Source: UBA12481 sp942493265 (GTDB lineage Bacteria; Bacteroidota; Bacteroidia; Bacteroidales; UBA12481). Taken from it: a stretch of 64,000 bases of DNA. Where the stretch lies: the NCBI GenBank assembly GCA_942493265.1, contig OW818688.1, positions 3,658,001-3,722,000 on the forward strand, read 5' to 3'. Of the stretch, positions 17,151 to 26,553 are shown one piece after another (positions within the stretch are counted from its first letter, which is position 1; every line of letters starts with the position of its first letter). Under the pieces are notes generated by a model that was not told the origin of the DNA, did no database searches, and saw nothing but the letters and a program-made list of their open reading frames with translations. Both the position numbers and the translations under genes were made by a program.

Positions 17151-19760
17151 TTGATATCGCTGATAAAAATACAAAAAATTCGATTAGGGATATTCATCCT
17201 TGCCGTTGGCATGCTTAAATCTTACGGTCAGGTAGATACCATGCCTCTTCGTCCCGTTAAACCTGATACTATTCTTCAGACAGTTGCAAAGCCAAAAGCC
17301 TTTCTGGAGTCTCAAGTGGTATACACCGCAAAAGATTCTACCGTGATCAGTTATTTGGAGAAAAAGATACGCATGTACGGGCAGGCAAAGATTACCTACG
17401 AAAAAATGGAAATCTTGGCGGATTATATCGAAATGAGCATCGACCGCAAGGAAATATATGCCACAGGACTCAGGGACAGCAGCGGGCAGCTCGCTGGAAC
17501 CCCTGTAATTAAGACAGGTGAGGAGACGTTCGAGGTCAATGAGTTCCGATATAATTTTGATTCCAAGAAAGCATTTCTTGTTGATGTTAAAATGAAACAG
17601 GAACCAGAAGGCTTCCTGCACAGCCATTACACCAAAAGGGATTCCTCCGGAACACTCAATATCCGGGATGGGAAATATACCACCTGTGATGCGGATGAGC
17701 CCCATTTTTACTTTAATATCACCAGGGGTATGATCGTCCCCGATAAGATGATTGTTACCAAAGCCTTATACCTGGTGGTGGAAGGGATTCCCATGTATCC
17801 GATCGGGCTGCCGTTCGGTTTTCTCCCCAAACAGCAGAAAAGAACCTCCGGTATCCTGATGCCGAAATACGGAGAGGAACAAAACCGGGGATTCTATTTG
17901 CGCGACGGCGGGTATTATTTTGCGATCAATGACCGGCTGGATCTTGCCCTGTCGGGTGCAATTTATTCCCGCGGCAGCTGGGCCCTCGGTGCACAATCTA
18001 AGTATAAAAAGATATACAAATACAATGGTAGTCTGGGATTTAACCTGGCAAAAAACGTTACTGGCGAGAAAGATCTTCTCGGCCCAGAGTACAATCCGAA
18101 AAAAGATTTTAGCGTAACCTGGTCGCACGCTCAGGATCCAAAAGCCAATCCTTACAATGATTTCAATGCCAGTGTGAATTTCAGCTCCAGTTCATTCGAC
18201 CGGAATAACACTTACTCTGATAATACCAGCCGGCTCCAGAATCCGATTGAACACCTTACCAATCAGAAATCATCCTCTATTTCCTACAGAAGGAAATTCG
18301 TCAATCCTCTGTTTAACTTTACAGCCAAGGTGGGGCATTCACAAAATAGCATCGACAGTACCGTAGTGCTCAATGCACCTTCCGGATCCTTTACCGTTGG
18401 CCGGTTCTATCCACTGAAATGGGCCTCGAAAGGCGGAACCCAGAAATGGTATGAGAAAATAGAGATGCGGTATACCTCCTCATTTGAGAATAAGGTAAAG
18501 GCACGTGAGGACTCCATCTTCTCCCGTGATATCTTTAGCAAGATGCGCAATGGATTCCAGCATGAAATTCCCCTTTCGGCCTCCTTCAAGCCGATTCAGA
18601 ACATGACCTTTACCCCTTCGCTGAACTATCAGGGGATGCTTTATTTTTCCTATATTGAGAAAACCTATAATGCTGAGCTCGATAGTATTATCATCAACCG
18701 TATCAATCAACTCCAATACATTCAGGCGCTTAGTCCGAATTTTAACCTGAGCTATTCTCCCAGGATTTATGGATTCTATACTTTTTCATGGGGCAGGATC
18801 ACGCAGATCCGCCACGTGATGAGTCCTTCGCTTTCATTTGGTTACCGGCCCGATCTGGGTTATGATTTCGGTAAATACCAGCGCACTTTGGTGATAGCCG
18901 GGCAGGATACCACCGGGGCAACCTACTCCGATGAACAGTCGTATTCCATTTTTGATGAAGGAATCTACCGGTTGCCCTCGGTAGCCGGTCGATATGGCAA
19001 CATCAGTTTCAGCCTGGGAAATAATGTGGAAATGAAAGTCAAAAATCCGTCGGATACCACAGGTACCCCGAAAAAGGTAAAATTGCTGGAAAGCCTGAGT
19101 ATCAGTACTTCCTATGATATATTCAGGGATTCACTGAATTTATCACCCATTCAGCTGCAGGCGCGGACCATGATAATGGGACAGTTTAACCTGTCGTTCC
19201 GGTCAGTATTCAATGCCTATTCCATCGATTCCATCACCCGAAACAACAGGACCACCTACCGTACCGTAAATTCATTTGAAGTTACGAAATCAGGAAAGCT
19301 GGTACGCCTGACGGATGCCGACTTTTCACTCGGATTTGCCCTGCCGCTGAAACCGGCGCAGCAGAGCGGGACCCAGCAGCAGCAGCCAAAGCCTAAACCT
19401 CTTGATTATGAATCCGGTGGAATGGTCGATTTTAAATCAAAATGGAATCTCCGGGTTGACTATAACTTCAGATACTCGAAGCCTTATAAAGAAAGTACCA
19501 TAACACAGTCGCTGCGATTAACCGGCGACCTGGGTTTAACTGAAAAATGGAAGATCAGTTTCTCCTCGGGATATGACTTTGTAAATCAGGAATTTACCTA
19601 TACCACAATGGGAATTCACCGGGATCTGCACTGCTGGCAAATGAATATCGATGTGGTACCTTTCGGGGAACGCAAAAGTTATACATTTACCATTAGTGCC
19701 AACGGTTCATTGTTAAAAGACATTAAATATCAAAAAATCAAAGACTGGAGGGATCAATAA
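17151..19760 (+). CDS. lptD: Putative LPS-assembly protein LptD
   Basis: An 869-residue outer-membrane protein that inserts lipopolysaccharide into the outer leaflet. A short hydrophobic signal (about 5-24, ending KSYGQ) is followed by an OstA-like periplasmic domain (about 50-200: IRMYGQAKITYEKMEILADYI, YTTCD) and a long LptD beta-barrel with alternating strands to the end. The start is TTG at 17151: an in-frame stop lies 6 bases upstream, and the first ATG (17211) would delete the signal. Its stop abuts the ridA start. Bacteroidota LptD lacks the E. coli paired-cysteine pattern. Confidence 0.88.
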   Translation: MISLIKIQKIRLGIFILAVGMLKSYGQVDTMPLRPVKPDTILQTVAKPKAFLESQVVYTAKDSTVISYLEKKIRMYGQAKITYEKMEILADYIEMSIDRKEIYATGLRDSSGQLAGTPVIKTGEETFEVNEFRYNFDSKKAFLVDVKMKQEPEGFLHSHYTKRDSSGTLNIRDGKYTTCDADEPHFYFNITRGMIVPDKMIVTKALYLVVEGIPMYPIGLPFGFLPKQQKRTSGILMPKYGEEQNRGFYLRDGGYYFAINDRLDLALSGAIYSRGSWALGAQSKYKKIYKYNGSLGFNLAKNVTGEKDLLGPEYNPKKDFSVTWSHAQDPKANPYNDFNASVNFSSSSFDRNNTYSDNTSRLQNPIEHLTNQKSSSISYRRKFVNPLFNFTAKVGHSQNSIDSTVVLNAPSGSFTVGRFYPLKWASKGGTQKWYEKIEMRYTSSFENKVKAREDSIFSRDIFSKMRNGFQHEIPLSASFKPIQNMTFTPSLNYQGMLYFSYIEKTYNAELDSIIINRINQLQYIQALSPNFNLSYSPRIYGFYTFSWGRITQIRHVMSPSLSFGYRPDLGYDFGKYQRTLVIAGQDTTGATYSDEQSYSIFDEGIYRLPSVAGRYGNISFSLGNNVEMKVKNPSDTTGTPKKVKLLESLSISTSYDIFRDSLNLSPIQLQARTMIMGQFNLSFRSVFNAYSIDSITRNNRTTYRTVNSFEVTKSGKLVRLTDADFSLGFALPLKPAQQSGTQQQQPKPKPLDYESGGMVDFKSKWNLRVDYNFRYSKPYKESTITQSLRLTGDLGLTEKWKISFSSGYDFVNQEFTYTTMGIHRDLHCWQMNIDVVPFGERKSYTFTISANGSLLKDIKYQKIKDWRDQ

Positions 19761-20141
19761 ATGAAAAAAGTAATCTCTACGCCACACGCACCTGCTGCTA
19801 TCGGACCATACAGTCAGGCCATAGAAATTGGAAATCTGGTTTTCATCTCGGGACAGATTCCCATTGTGCCTGAAACCGGTAAATTGCTTGAAGGGGATAT
19901 CACCAGGCAAACCGAACGGGTAATGAAAAACATCGGAGCCATTCTGGAAGCTGCCGGACTGGAATTCCCGGATGTGGTAAAATGCACCTGTTTTCTGGCT
20001 GATATTGCAGATTTCAAGGCCATGAATGATGTATATGGAACTTATTTTACTGCGGAACCACCGGCACGGGCTGCCTTCCAGGTTGCCAAACTCCCGTTGG
20101 GTGCGAAAATTGAGATCGAGGCGATTGCCGCAAAAAAATAA
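19761..20141 (+). CDS. ridA: RidA-family reactive-imine deaminase
   Basis: A 126-residue member of the YjgF/YER057c/UK114 family that hydrolyses reactive enamine/imine intermediates such as 2-aminoacrylate to keto acids. The start HAPAAIGPYSQAI, the middle FISGQIP and the catalytic arginine in PARAAFQVAKLP are all present. The ATG follows the lptD stop with no gap, so the two are translated from one mRNA. A strong terminator begins inside its stop codon. Confidence 0.95.
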   Translation: MKKVISTPHAPAAIGPYSQAIEIGNLVFISGQIPIVPETGKLLEGDITRQTERVMKNIGAILEAAGLEFPDVVKCTCFLADIADFKAMNDVYGTYFTAEPPARAAFQVAKLPLGAKIEIEAIAAKK

Positions 20142-20165
20142 AGCTGCCCGGGGGCAGCTTTATTT
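20136..20165. terminator. Bidirectional terminator between ridA and rplI
   Basis: A 14-base-pair perfect stem (20136-20149 with 20152-20165) has A- and T-rich ends. It overlaps the ridA stop codon and lies 19 bases from the rplI stop. Confidence 0.85.
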
Positions 20166-20184
20166 CATGTGAAAACATATAATG

Positions 20185-20631
20185 TTATTCAGAGTAGACT
20201 TCGAAGCTGATTTCAGCCTTGATATCTTTGTAGATCTTGACAGTAGCTTTAAAAGTTCCGATTTCCTTGATTGCATCTTCACTCATTGTGATGTTCTTGC
20301 GATCAACCTCAAAACCTTTTTCGATAAGAGCTTCAGCAATCTGAATGGTATTCACTGACCCGAAAATTTTTCCGGTAGTGGATGTTTTTGCCCCGATCTT
20401 CAGTTCAACGGCTCCGAGTTTAGCTGCAATTGACAGCGCATCGGTGCGTTTCTTTAATTCCTTGTGTGCACGCTGACGCATGTTTTCGGTATGCATTTTC
20501 TTAGCTGATTCAGTAGCAAGAATGGCAAAACCCTGAGGAATAAGATAATTCCGGCCGTAACCATTGCGGACTTTGATTACATCGTCCTTATGACCCAGAT
20601 TGGTCAAATCCTGTATTAAAATTATTTCCAT
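20185..20631 (-). CDS. rplI: 50S ribosomal protein L9
   Basis: A 148-residue ribosomal protein. It begins with the L9 signature (IILIQDLTNLGHKDDVIKVRNGYGRNYLIP), then a long connecting helix and a C-terminal RNA-binding domain. The length is normal. It is the last gene of the rpsF-rpsR-rplI operon, 16 bases after rpsR. Confidence 0.97.
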   Translation of the reverse strand: MEIILIQDLTNLGHKDDVIKVRNGYGRNYLIPQGFAILATESAKKMHTENMRQRAHKELKKRTDALSIAAKLGAVELKIGAKTSTTGKIFGSVNTIQIAEALIEKGFEVDRKNITMSEDAIKEIGTFKATVKIYKDIKAEISFEVYSE

Positions 20632-20647
20632 GACTTACCTCCGGTTG

Positions 20648-20917
20648 TTATTTCATCATATCGGTTACATACGGCAGAATGCAGATGTGCCGGGCACGTT
20701 TAACTGCCTGAGCAATTTTCCGCTGGAATTTCAGGGAAGTACCGGTTAAACGGCGAGGAAGAATTTTTCCCTGTTCATTAAGAAACTTCTTGAGGAAGTT
20801 AGGATCTTTATAATCAATGTACTTGATTTTGTTCCGTTTGAAACGGCAATACTTTTTCCGCTTCACATCTACTGTGGGCGGGGTAAGATATCTGATTTCT
20901 GATTGACTGGCTGCCAT
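20648..20917 (-). CDS. rpsR: 30S ribosomal protein S18
   Basis: An 89-residue ribosomal protein with the S18 core CRFKRNKIKYIDYKDPNFL, then GKILPRRLTGTS and QRKIAQAVKRARH. It binds S6 in the small-subunit platform and lies 3 bases after rpsF. There is no ssb gene between rpsF and rpsR, unlike many other phyla. Confidence 0.97.
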   Translation of the reverse strand: MAASQSEIRYLTPPTVDVKRKKYCRFKRNKIKYIDYKDPNFLKKFLNEQGKILPRRLTGTSLKFQRKIAQAVKRARHICILPYVTDMMK

Positions 20918-20920
20918 GGT

Positions 20921-21283
20921 TTACTCCTCCTTTTTTTCGCGGATTGGTTCATTACTTGCCAGTTTACGGCGTTTCAGATTATACTCAACAGCAAATTTGT
21001 CGAGCTTAACTGTAAGAAATCGGATGATTCTTTCATCACGACGAAACTCCACCTCTAAGCGGTTAATTAGTTCTCCACCGGACTTGAACTCAATAAGATG
21101 GTAAAAACCCGTCGACTTCTTTTGAATCGGGTATGCCAGCTTACGGAGGCCCCAGTTGTCCTCGTGCACAATCTCCCCGCCATTTTCGGCAAGGTAACCA
21201 GAGAACTTTTTAACCGTTTCCTTCATCTGTTCTTCAGACAAAACGGGAGTTACAATGAAAACGGTTTCGTACTGATTCATCAT
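20921..21283 (-). CDS. rpsF: 30S ribosomal protein S6
   Basis: A 120-residue ribosomal protein: YETVFIVTPVLSEEQ at the start, NWGLRKLAYPIQKKSTGFY in the middle and a charged C-terminal tail. It is the first gene of the operon, transcribed from a consensus promoter at 21320-21350 that gives a leader of about 30 bases. Confidence 0.97.
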   Translation of the reverse strand: MMNQYETVFIVTPVLSEEQMKETVKKFSGYLAENGGEIVHEDNWGLRKLAYPIQKKSTGFYHLIEFKSGGELINRLEVEFRRDERIIRFLTVKLDKFAVEYNLKRRKLASNEPIREKKEE

Positions 21284-21319
21284 GTGTTATTAATAATTAG
21301 TAATCTCTTTATCGGGCGG

Positions 21320-21350
21320 CAAAGTTAGAAATAATTCTGATTACTGCAAA
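21320..21350 (-). promoter_or_regulatory. Consensus promoter of the rpsF operon
   Basis: The minus strand reads TTTG (21350-21347), 19 bases, then TAACTTTG (21327-21320). This is a perfect -33/-7 match, with a predicted start near 21313-21316. Confidence 0.75.
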
Positions 21351-21397
21351 GGATTCACCTATCGTTCATAGAGACGCTGATTTATGCTCCAATTTTC

Positions 21398-21405
21398 TAT
21401 TTTTG
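21398..21405 (+). promoter_or_regulatory. -7 element of dnaX
   Basis: TATTTTTG is a perfect TAnnTTTG. It overlaps the in-frame TTG at 21403, which argues that dnaX starts at ATG 21427, some 15-18 bases after the predicted transcription start. Confidence 0.55.
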
Positions 21406-21426
21406 CAATGCTCAATACCGCCAGTA

Positions 21427-23157
21427 ATGGAAAAGCAATTTATCGTAAGTGCCCGCAAATACCGACCCGACAGTTTTGAAACTGTTGTTGGTCAGCCCTC
21501 GATTACCCGTACCCTCAAGAATGCCATTGCAGGTAACCACTTAGCACACGCATACCTGTTCACGGGTCCGCGTGGGGTAGGGAAGACTACCTGTGCGAGG
21601 ATTTTCGCAAAAACCATCAACTGTACCCATCTCACTGCGGATACAGAAGCCTGTAATGAATGCGAAGCCTGTCTGACTTTCCAGGAAAGCCGGTCGTTCA
21701 ATATTCATGAACTCGATGCTGCATCCAACAACCACGTTGAAGATATCCGTAACCTGATCGAGCAGGTGAGGATACCGCCGCAGATGGGAAAGTACTCTGT
21801 ATATATTATAGATGAGGTTCACATGCTCTCGGCTGCAGCTTTCAATGCTTTTCTCAAAACACTGGAAGAACCGCCGGCACACGCCATATTTATTCTGGCC
21901 ACCACGGAAAAACATAAAATTCTGCCCACGATTTTATCACGTTGCCAGGTTTTTGATTTTCACCGGATTCAGATACGGGATATTATTGCCCAGCTTCAGC
22001 GCATTGCCGACAAGGAGCAAATCAATGCTGAAAATTCAGCCCTGAATATCATTGCACAAAAAGCTGATGGCGCCATGAGGGATGCCTTGTCGATATTCGA
22101 TCAGGTGGTCAGTTTCTGCGGGTCCGAAGTCACTTATCAGCAAGTGATTGATCATTTGAATGTTCTCGACTACGACTATTATTTTCAACTCACCGATCAT
22201 TTTCTTGCCGGAGATTTTAAACAGGCGCTTCTCGTATTCAACCGGATCCTCGAAGAAGGATTTGACGGACATAATTTTATCTCCGGGTTATCCACCCATT
22301 TCCGCGACCTTTTAGTAAGTCGCGATCCTCAAACTATTGAACTGCTTGAGGTTGGAGAAGAAATTGGCAGAAAGTACCAACAGATGTCATCCTCTTGCTC
22401 CATCAATTTCCTATACGAAGGATTAAGAATTTTAAATACCTGCGACCTGGCTTTCAAACAGGCCAAAGATCCCCGGTTAATGGTTGAACTCGCATTGATG
22501 AGCTTATCGAGGATACAGGGAACACCTGCAGCCGCAGCTGAACCCGTTGCCAGACCTGCAGCAGCTGGTGTTCCAAGGCCTGCTTCGGCACCCGCATCAC
22601 CTTCAACCCCGGCGCCTGTTAACGTTAATCCGGTTCAGCCTCCCGCTCAGCAGCCGGTTCAGCCAACTCCCCAGCGGAGCCCGATCGCACAGATGACCCG
22701 CCTGAGTGATTTAAATATACGCAAACCGGTACAGCCCGAATCTGAGGAACCTGCCAGCTTGCCATCTGAAGAAGCAGGTGATAATAAAGAACCGGATGTG
22801 CTCACCAGCGCTCTTTTTAAAGATTACTGGATGGAATTTGCCGAGCAGTTGAAAGATGAACAGCCCCGACTATACAGCACCCTAACCATTCAGGTACCCG
22901 ACCTGTCGCCGGATAAAAAAATTATTTTGAAATTGAATAATCCATTGCAGGAGAAGGCGATACGAAGTATTCAAACAGAATTACTTCAGTTTCTGCGGGC
23001 ACGATCGGGACATCGCGACCTGGATATGCAGACCGACATGGCAGATGACCTGACCGGTAAAAAGCTTTATACCCAGGAGGAAAAATATCAGCACTTGCAG
23101 AAAATGAATCCGGATCTTGATTTGTTCCGGCAATCTTTGAACCTGGATCTCGAATAG
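21427..23157 (+). CDS. dnaX: DNA polymerase III subunit gamma/tau
   Basis: A 576-residue clamp-loader ATPase. Walker A is GPRGVGKT at 47-54; the zinc cysteines C66, C76, C79 and C82 follow; DEVH-type Walker B lies near 125. AAA+ domains I-III end near 370. A Pro/Ala/Gln-rich linker (about 375-440) leads to a C-terminal tau-like domain. The start was set at ATG 21427 because the upstream TTG lies in the promoter and MEKQFIVSARKYRP is the normal N-terminus. No convincing frameshift signal for a short gamma form was found. Confidence 0.94.
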   Translation: MEKQFIVSARKYRPDSFETVVGQPSITRTLKNAIAGNHLAHAYLFTGPRGVGKTTCARIFAKTINCTHLTADTEACNECEACLTFQESRSFNIHELDAASNNHVEDIRNLIEQVRIPPQMGKYSVYIIDEVHMLSAAAFNAFLKTLEEPPAHAIFILATTEKHKILPTILSRCQVFDFHRIQIRDIIAQLQRIADKEQINAENSALNIIAQKADGAMRDALSIFDQVVSFCGSEVTYQQVIDHLNVLDYDYYFQLTDHFLAGDFKQALLVFNRILEEGFDGHNFISGLSTHFRDLLVSRDPQTIELLEVGEEIGRKYQQMSSSCSINFLYEGLRILNTCDLAFKQAKDPRLMVELALMSLSRIQGTPAAAAEPVARPAAAGVPRPASAPASPSTPAPVNVNPVQPPAQQPVQPTPQRSPIAQMTRLSDLNIRKPVQPESEEPASLPSEEAGDNKEPDVLTSALFKDYWMEFAEQLKDEQPRLYSTLTIQVPDLSPDKKIILKLNNPLQEKAIRSIQTELLQFLRARSGHRDLDMQTDMADDLTGKKLYTQEEKYQHLQKMNPDLDLFRQSLNLDLE

Positions 23158-23229
23158 TCCGGACTGACAATAATTCAGCTAACCGGGTTTGGCTTGCGAA
23201 TTGACAATACAACTTAGAAATACACCGAA

Positions 23230-26200
23230 ATGTCTATAATAGATAGTATCATATCAGGCTTTTTTGGAAATAAATCTGAAAAGGATTACAAAAATGCCCT
23301 TCCTGTCGTAGCGCAGGTAAATGCCTTCACCGCGGAGCTGGTTAATCTTTCAAATGATGAATTAAGGGATCGTACCATTGCCATGCGATCGGATATCAAG
23401 CAGCTGATCAATGCGGAAGAGCAGGAAATCATTGATATCAAGGCAAAAATCGAAGCCGATGAGATTCCCATGGAAGACCGTGAGAAATCATTCAATCATA
23501 TCGACAAACTTGAAACCCAGATTAAGGAGAAACTGGAGGTAAAACTCAATAGCCTTCTCCCATTGGCTTTTGCGATTGTAAAGGAAACTGCCCGCCGGTT
23601 CAAGGAGAATGCTGAGCTGGTAGTCACCGCCCGCGATTATGACCGGGATCTGGCTGCACACAAGGAAAGTATTATCATTCAAGGCGATAAGGCTATCTGG
23701 AAAAATCATTGGCTTGCAGGAGGTAATGATATTACCTGGGATATGGTTCATTATGATGTACAGCTGATCGGAGGACTCACGCTCCACCAGGGTAAAATCG
23801 CTGAAATGGCCACCGGGGAAGGAAAAACGCTCGTAGCTACTCTTCCTGTGTTTCTGAATGCATTGCCGGGCAGAGGTGTTCATATCGTTACAGTGAACGA
23901 TTACCTTGCCAAACGTGACTCCGAATGGATGGGGCCGATCTTTCAGTTTCATGGCTTGACAGTGGATTGCATCGACCGCCATCAGCCGAACTCTGAGCCC
24001 CGCCGTACCGCCTATCTGGCTGATATAACCTTTGGTACCAACAACGAATTCGGTTTCGACTACCTTCGTGACAATATGGCCATATCTCCCGATGACCTGG
24101 TTCAAAGGGGGCATAATTATGCTATTGTTGATGAGGTTGACTCGGTTCTGATCGATGATGCCCGTACCCCGTTGATTATTTCAGGTCCTGTGCCGAAAGG
24201 GGACGACCAGCTTTTTGGAGAGCTGAAACCCAGGGTAGTGAAACTCGTTAATGCCCAGCGTAATGTCTTTAATGAATCCTTTACCCAGGCAAAAAAACTC
24301 ATCGCTGAAGGAAATGAAAAGGAGGGAGGAAAACTCCTGCTAAGAGCACATAAAGGTCTGCCAAAAACAAAATCCCTGATTAAATTCCTGAGTGAAGAAG
24401 GGATGAAGGCTCTCATGCATAATACAGAGAATATCTATATGCAGGAGAACAGCAAGAATATGCATATCGTTACTGATGACCTTTATTTCGTTATAGATGA
24501 GCGTAATAACTCAGTTGAGCTCACGGAAAAAGGAATTGATATGATCACCGGCGACGGCGAGGATCCGGAATTCTTTGTCCTGCCTGATATAGGTGTTGAA
24601 ATGGCTGAAATTGAAAGAACCGCTGTTGATGAAAATGAGATTCTGCACCGCAAGGATGATCTGATCCGCGAATTTTCAGTGAAATCAGAACGCGTTCACA
24701 CCATTAACCAGCTGTTAAAAGCCTATACGGTTTTTGAGAAGGATGTTGAATATGTGCTGATCGACAATAAAGTAAAGATTGTAGATGAGCAAACCGGTCG
24801 TATCATGGAGGGCCGGAGATATTCAGATGGCTTGCACCAGGCAATTGAATCGAAAGAAAATGTTAAGGTGGAAGCTGCCACACAGACTTTTGCCACCATT
24901 ACGCTTCAGAACTATTTCCGCATGTACCATAAACTGTCGGGTATGACGGGTACTGCCGAAACGGAAGCTGGCGAACTCTGGAGCATCTATAAACTGGAGG
25001 TTGTGGTTACCCCTACGAACCGGAAAATCATCCGGGATGACCGGGAGGATCTTGTTTATAAAACCAAAAGGGAAAAATATAATGCGGTAATCGATGAAAT
25101 TGCTGCAATCGTTGCTGCCGGCCGTGCAGTATTGGTGGGTACCACCTCGGTGGAGATTTCCGAACTCCTGAGCAGAATGCTCAAGATCAGGGGGATCGCT
25201 CACAACGTGCTGAATGCCAAATTACACCAGCGTGAAGCTGAAATTGTTCTCGGCGCCGGTCAGCCGGGTGCAGTAACCATCGCTACGAACATGGCAGGTA
25301 GGGGAACCGACATCAAGCTGCATCCCGCCGTGAGGGATGCCGGTGGTTTGGCGATTCTCGGAACAGAACGCCATGAATCCCGCCGTGTCGACCGCCAGTT
25401 GAGGGGACGTGCCGGAAGGCAGGGTGACCCGGGCAGTTCTCAGTTCTTTGTATCATTGGAAGATGACCTGATGCGCTTGTTCGGATCCGACAGGATTGCG
25501 AAAATGATGGACCGTTTGGGTTTGAAGGAAGGTGAAGTCATTCAGCATTCAATGATTACCAAATCGATCGAGCGCGCTCAGACCAAAGTTGAGGAAAACA
25601 ACTTCGGAATCCGTAAAAGATTGCTGGAATATGACGATGTCATGAATAACCAGCGTGAAGTTGTATATGGCCGCCGCCGGCACGCACTTTATGGTGAAAG
25701 GATCGAGATTGATATTGCCAACATGATGGCCGACCTCACTTCCTCTTTAGCTGAAGAGCATAAGGAAAATGGGGATTATGATTCATTCAGGCTTGATATG
25801 ATCCGATATCTCGCAGTGGATTCGCCTGTTACCGAATCGGAATTTCATGAATCAAAGATAGATGAGGTCAGTCACAAGCTGAATGAAAAATTGCTGAAGT
25901 CCTTTGAGGCCAAGAATCTCTATATGGCCCGTCAGGCCTGGCCGGTAATCAAGGATGTTTATGAACGTGCGTCCCATCAGTATGAGAATATCATGGTTCC
26001 GATAACTGACGGTCAGAAGACCATTCATATCAGCACCAATCTCAGAAAATCATACGAAACCCAAAACCGTGAACTGGTAAAAGCATTTGAAAAGGCGGTC
26101 ATACTGGCCACCATTGATGATGCCTGGAAGGAGCACCTGCGGGAGATGGATGATCTTAAGCAATCGGTACAGAATGCCAGTTACGAGCAGAAGGACCCCT

Positions 26201-26553
26201 TGTTGATCTACAAGCTTGAATCCTTCGACCTCTTCAAGAACATGATCGATAAAGTCAATAAGGAAGTGATTTCCATGCTGATGAAGGGTCAGATACCGAT
26301 CAGCCAGCCCGAAGAGGTTAAACAGGCTCAGGCCCGTCAGAAACTGGATATGAGTAAATACCAGACCAGCAAAACGGATATGCCGTCATATAGCCCGGGT
26401 TCATCAACGGAACCGGGAGGTCCACCGGCGCCAAAAGCCATTCAACCTGTCAGGGTGGAGAAAAAGGTCGGACGCAATGATCCCTGTCCATGCGGAAGCG
26501 GCAAGAAATACAAGCAATGCCACGGCCGGACTGAAATCCACGGAGTGGCCTGA
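23230..26553 (+). CDS. secA: Preprotein translocase ATPase SecA
   Basis: A 1107-residue motor that drives unfolded precursors through SecYEG. Walker A MATGEGKT is at 193-200 and the DEVD helicase box is in VDEVDSVLIDDART. The preprotein cross-linking domain carries the extra insertions usual for Bacteroidota, which explains the length. The C-terminus has a SEC-C zinc motif (DPCPCGSGKKYKQCH). Its stop is directly adjacent to the stop of the convergent dapA, with no intergenic base. Confidence 0.97.
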   Translation: MSIIDSIISGFFGNKSEKDYKNALPVVAQVNAFTAELVNLSNDELRDRTIAMRSDIKQLINAEEQEIIDIKAKIEADEIPMEDREKSFNHIDKLETQIKEKLEVKLNSLLPLAFAIVKETARRFKENAELVVTARDYDRDLAAHKESIIIQGDKAIWKNHWLAGGNDITWDMVHYDVQLIGGLTLHQGKIAEMATGEGKTLVATLPVFLNALPGRGVHIVTVNDYLAKRDSEWMGPIFQFHGLTVDCIDRHQPNSEPRRTAYLADITFGTNNEFGFDYLRDNMAISPDDLVQRGHNYAIVDEVDSVLIDDARTPLIISGPVPKGDDQLFGELKPRVVKLVNAQRNVFNESFTQAKKLIAEGNEKEGGKLLLRAHKGLPKTKSLIKFLSEEGMKALMHNTENIYMQENSKNMHIVTDDLYFVIDERNNSVELTEKGIDMITGDGEDPEFFVLPDIGVEMAEIERTAVDENEILHRKDDLIREFSVKSERVHTINQLLKAYTVFEKDVEYVLIDNKVKIVDEQTGRIMEGRRYSDGLHQAIESKENVKVEAATQTFATITLQNYFRMYHKLSGMTGTAETEAGELWSIYKLEVVVTPTNRKIIRDDREDLVYKTKREKYNAVIDEIAAIVAAGRAVLVGTTSVEISELLSRMLKIRGIAHNVLNAKLHQREAEIVLGAGQPGAVTIATNMAGRGTDIKLHPAVRDAGGLAILGTERHESRRVDRQLRGRAGRQGDPGSSQFFVSLEDDLMRLFGSDRIAKMMDRLGLKEGEVIQHSMITKSIERAQTKVEENNFGIRKRLLEYDDVMNNQREVVYGRRRHALYGERIEIDIANMMADLTSSLAEEHKENGDYDSFRLDMIRYLAVDSPVTESEFHESKIDEVSHKLNEKLLKSFEAKNLYMARQAWPVIKDVYERASHQYENIMVPITDGQKTIHISTNLRKSYETQNRELVKAFEKAVILATIDDAWKEHLREMDDLKQSVQNASYEQKDPLLIYKLESFDLFKNMIDKVNKEVISMLMKGQIPISQPEEVKQAQARQKLDMSKYQTSKTDMPSYSPGSSTEPGGPPAPKAIQPVRVEKKVGRNDPCPCGSGKKYKQCHGRTEIHGVA

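Noticed and set aside
22915..22921. Seven-A run in dnaX as a programmed frameshift site
   Set aside because: The codon phase (T AAA AAA A) is not the A-AAA-AAG type slippery heptamer, and no strong downstream hairpin or early stop was recognised.
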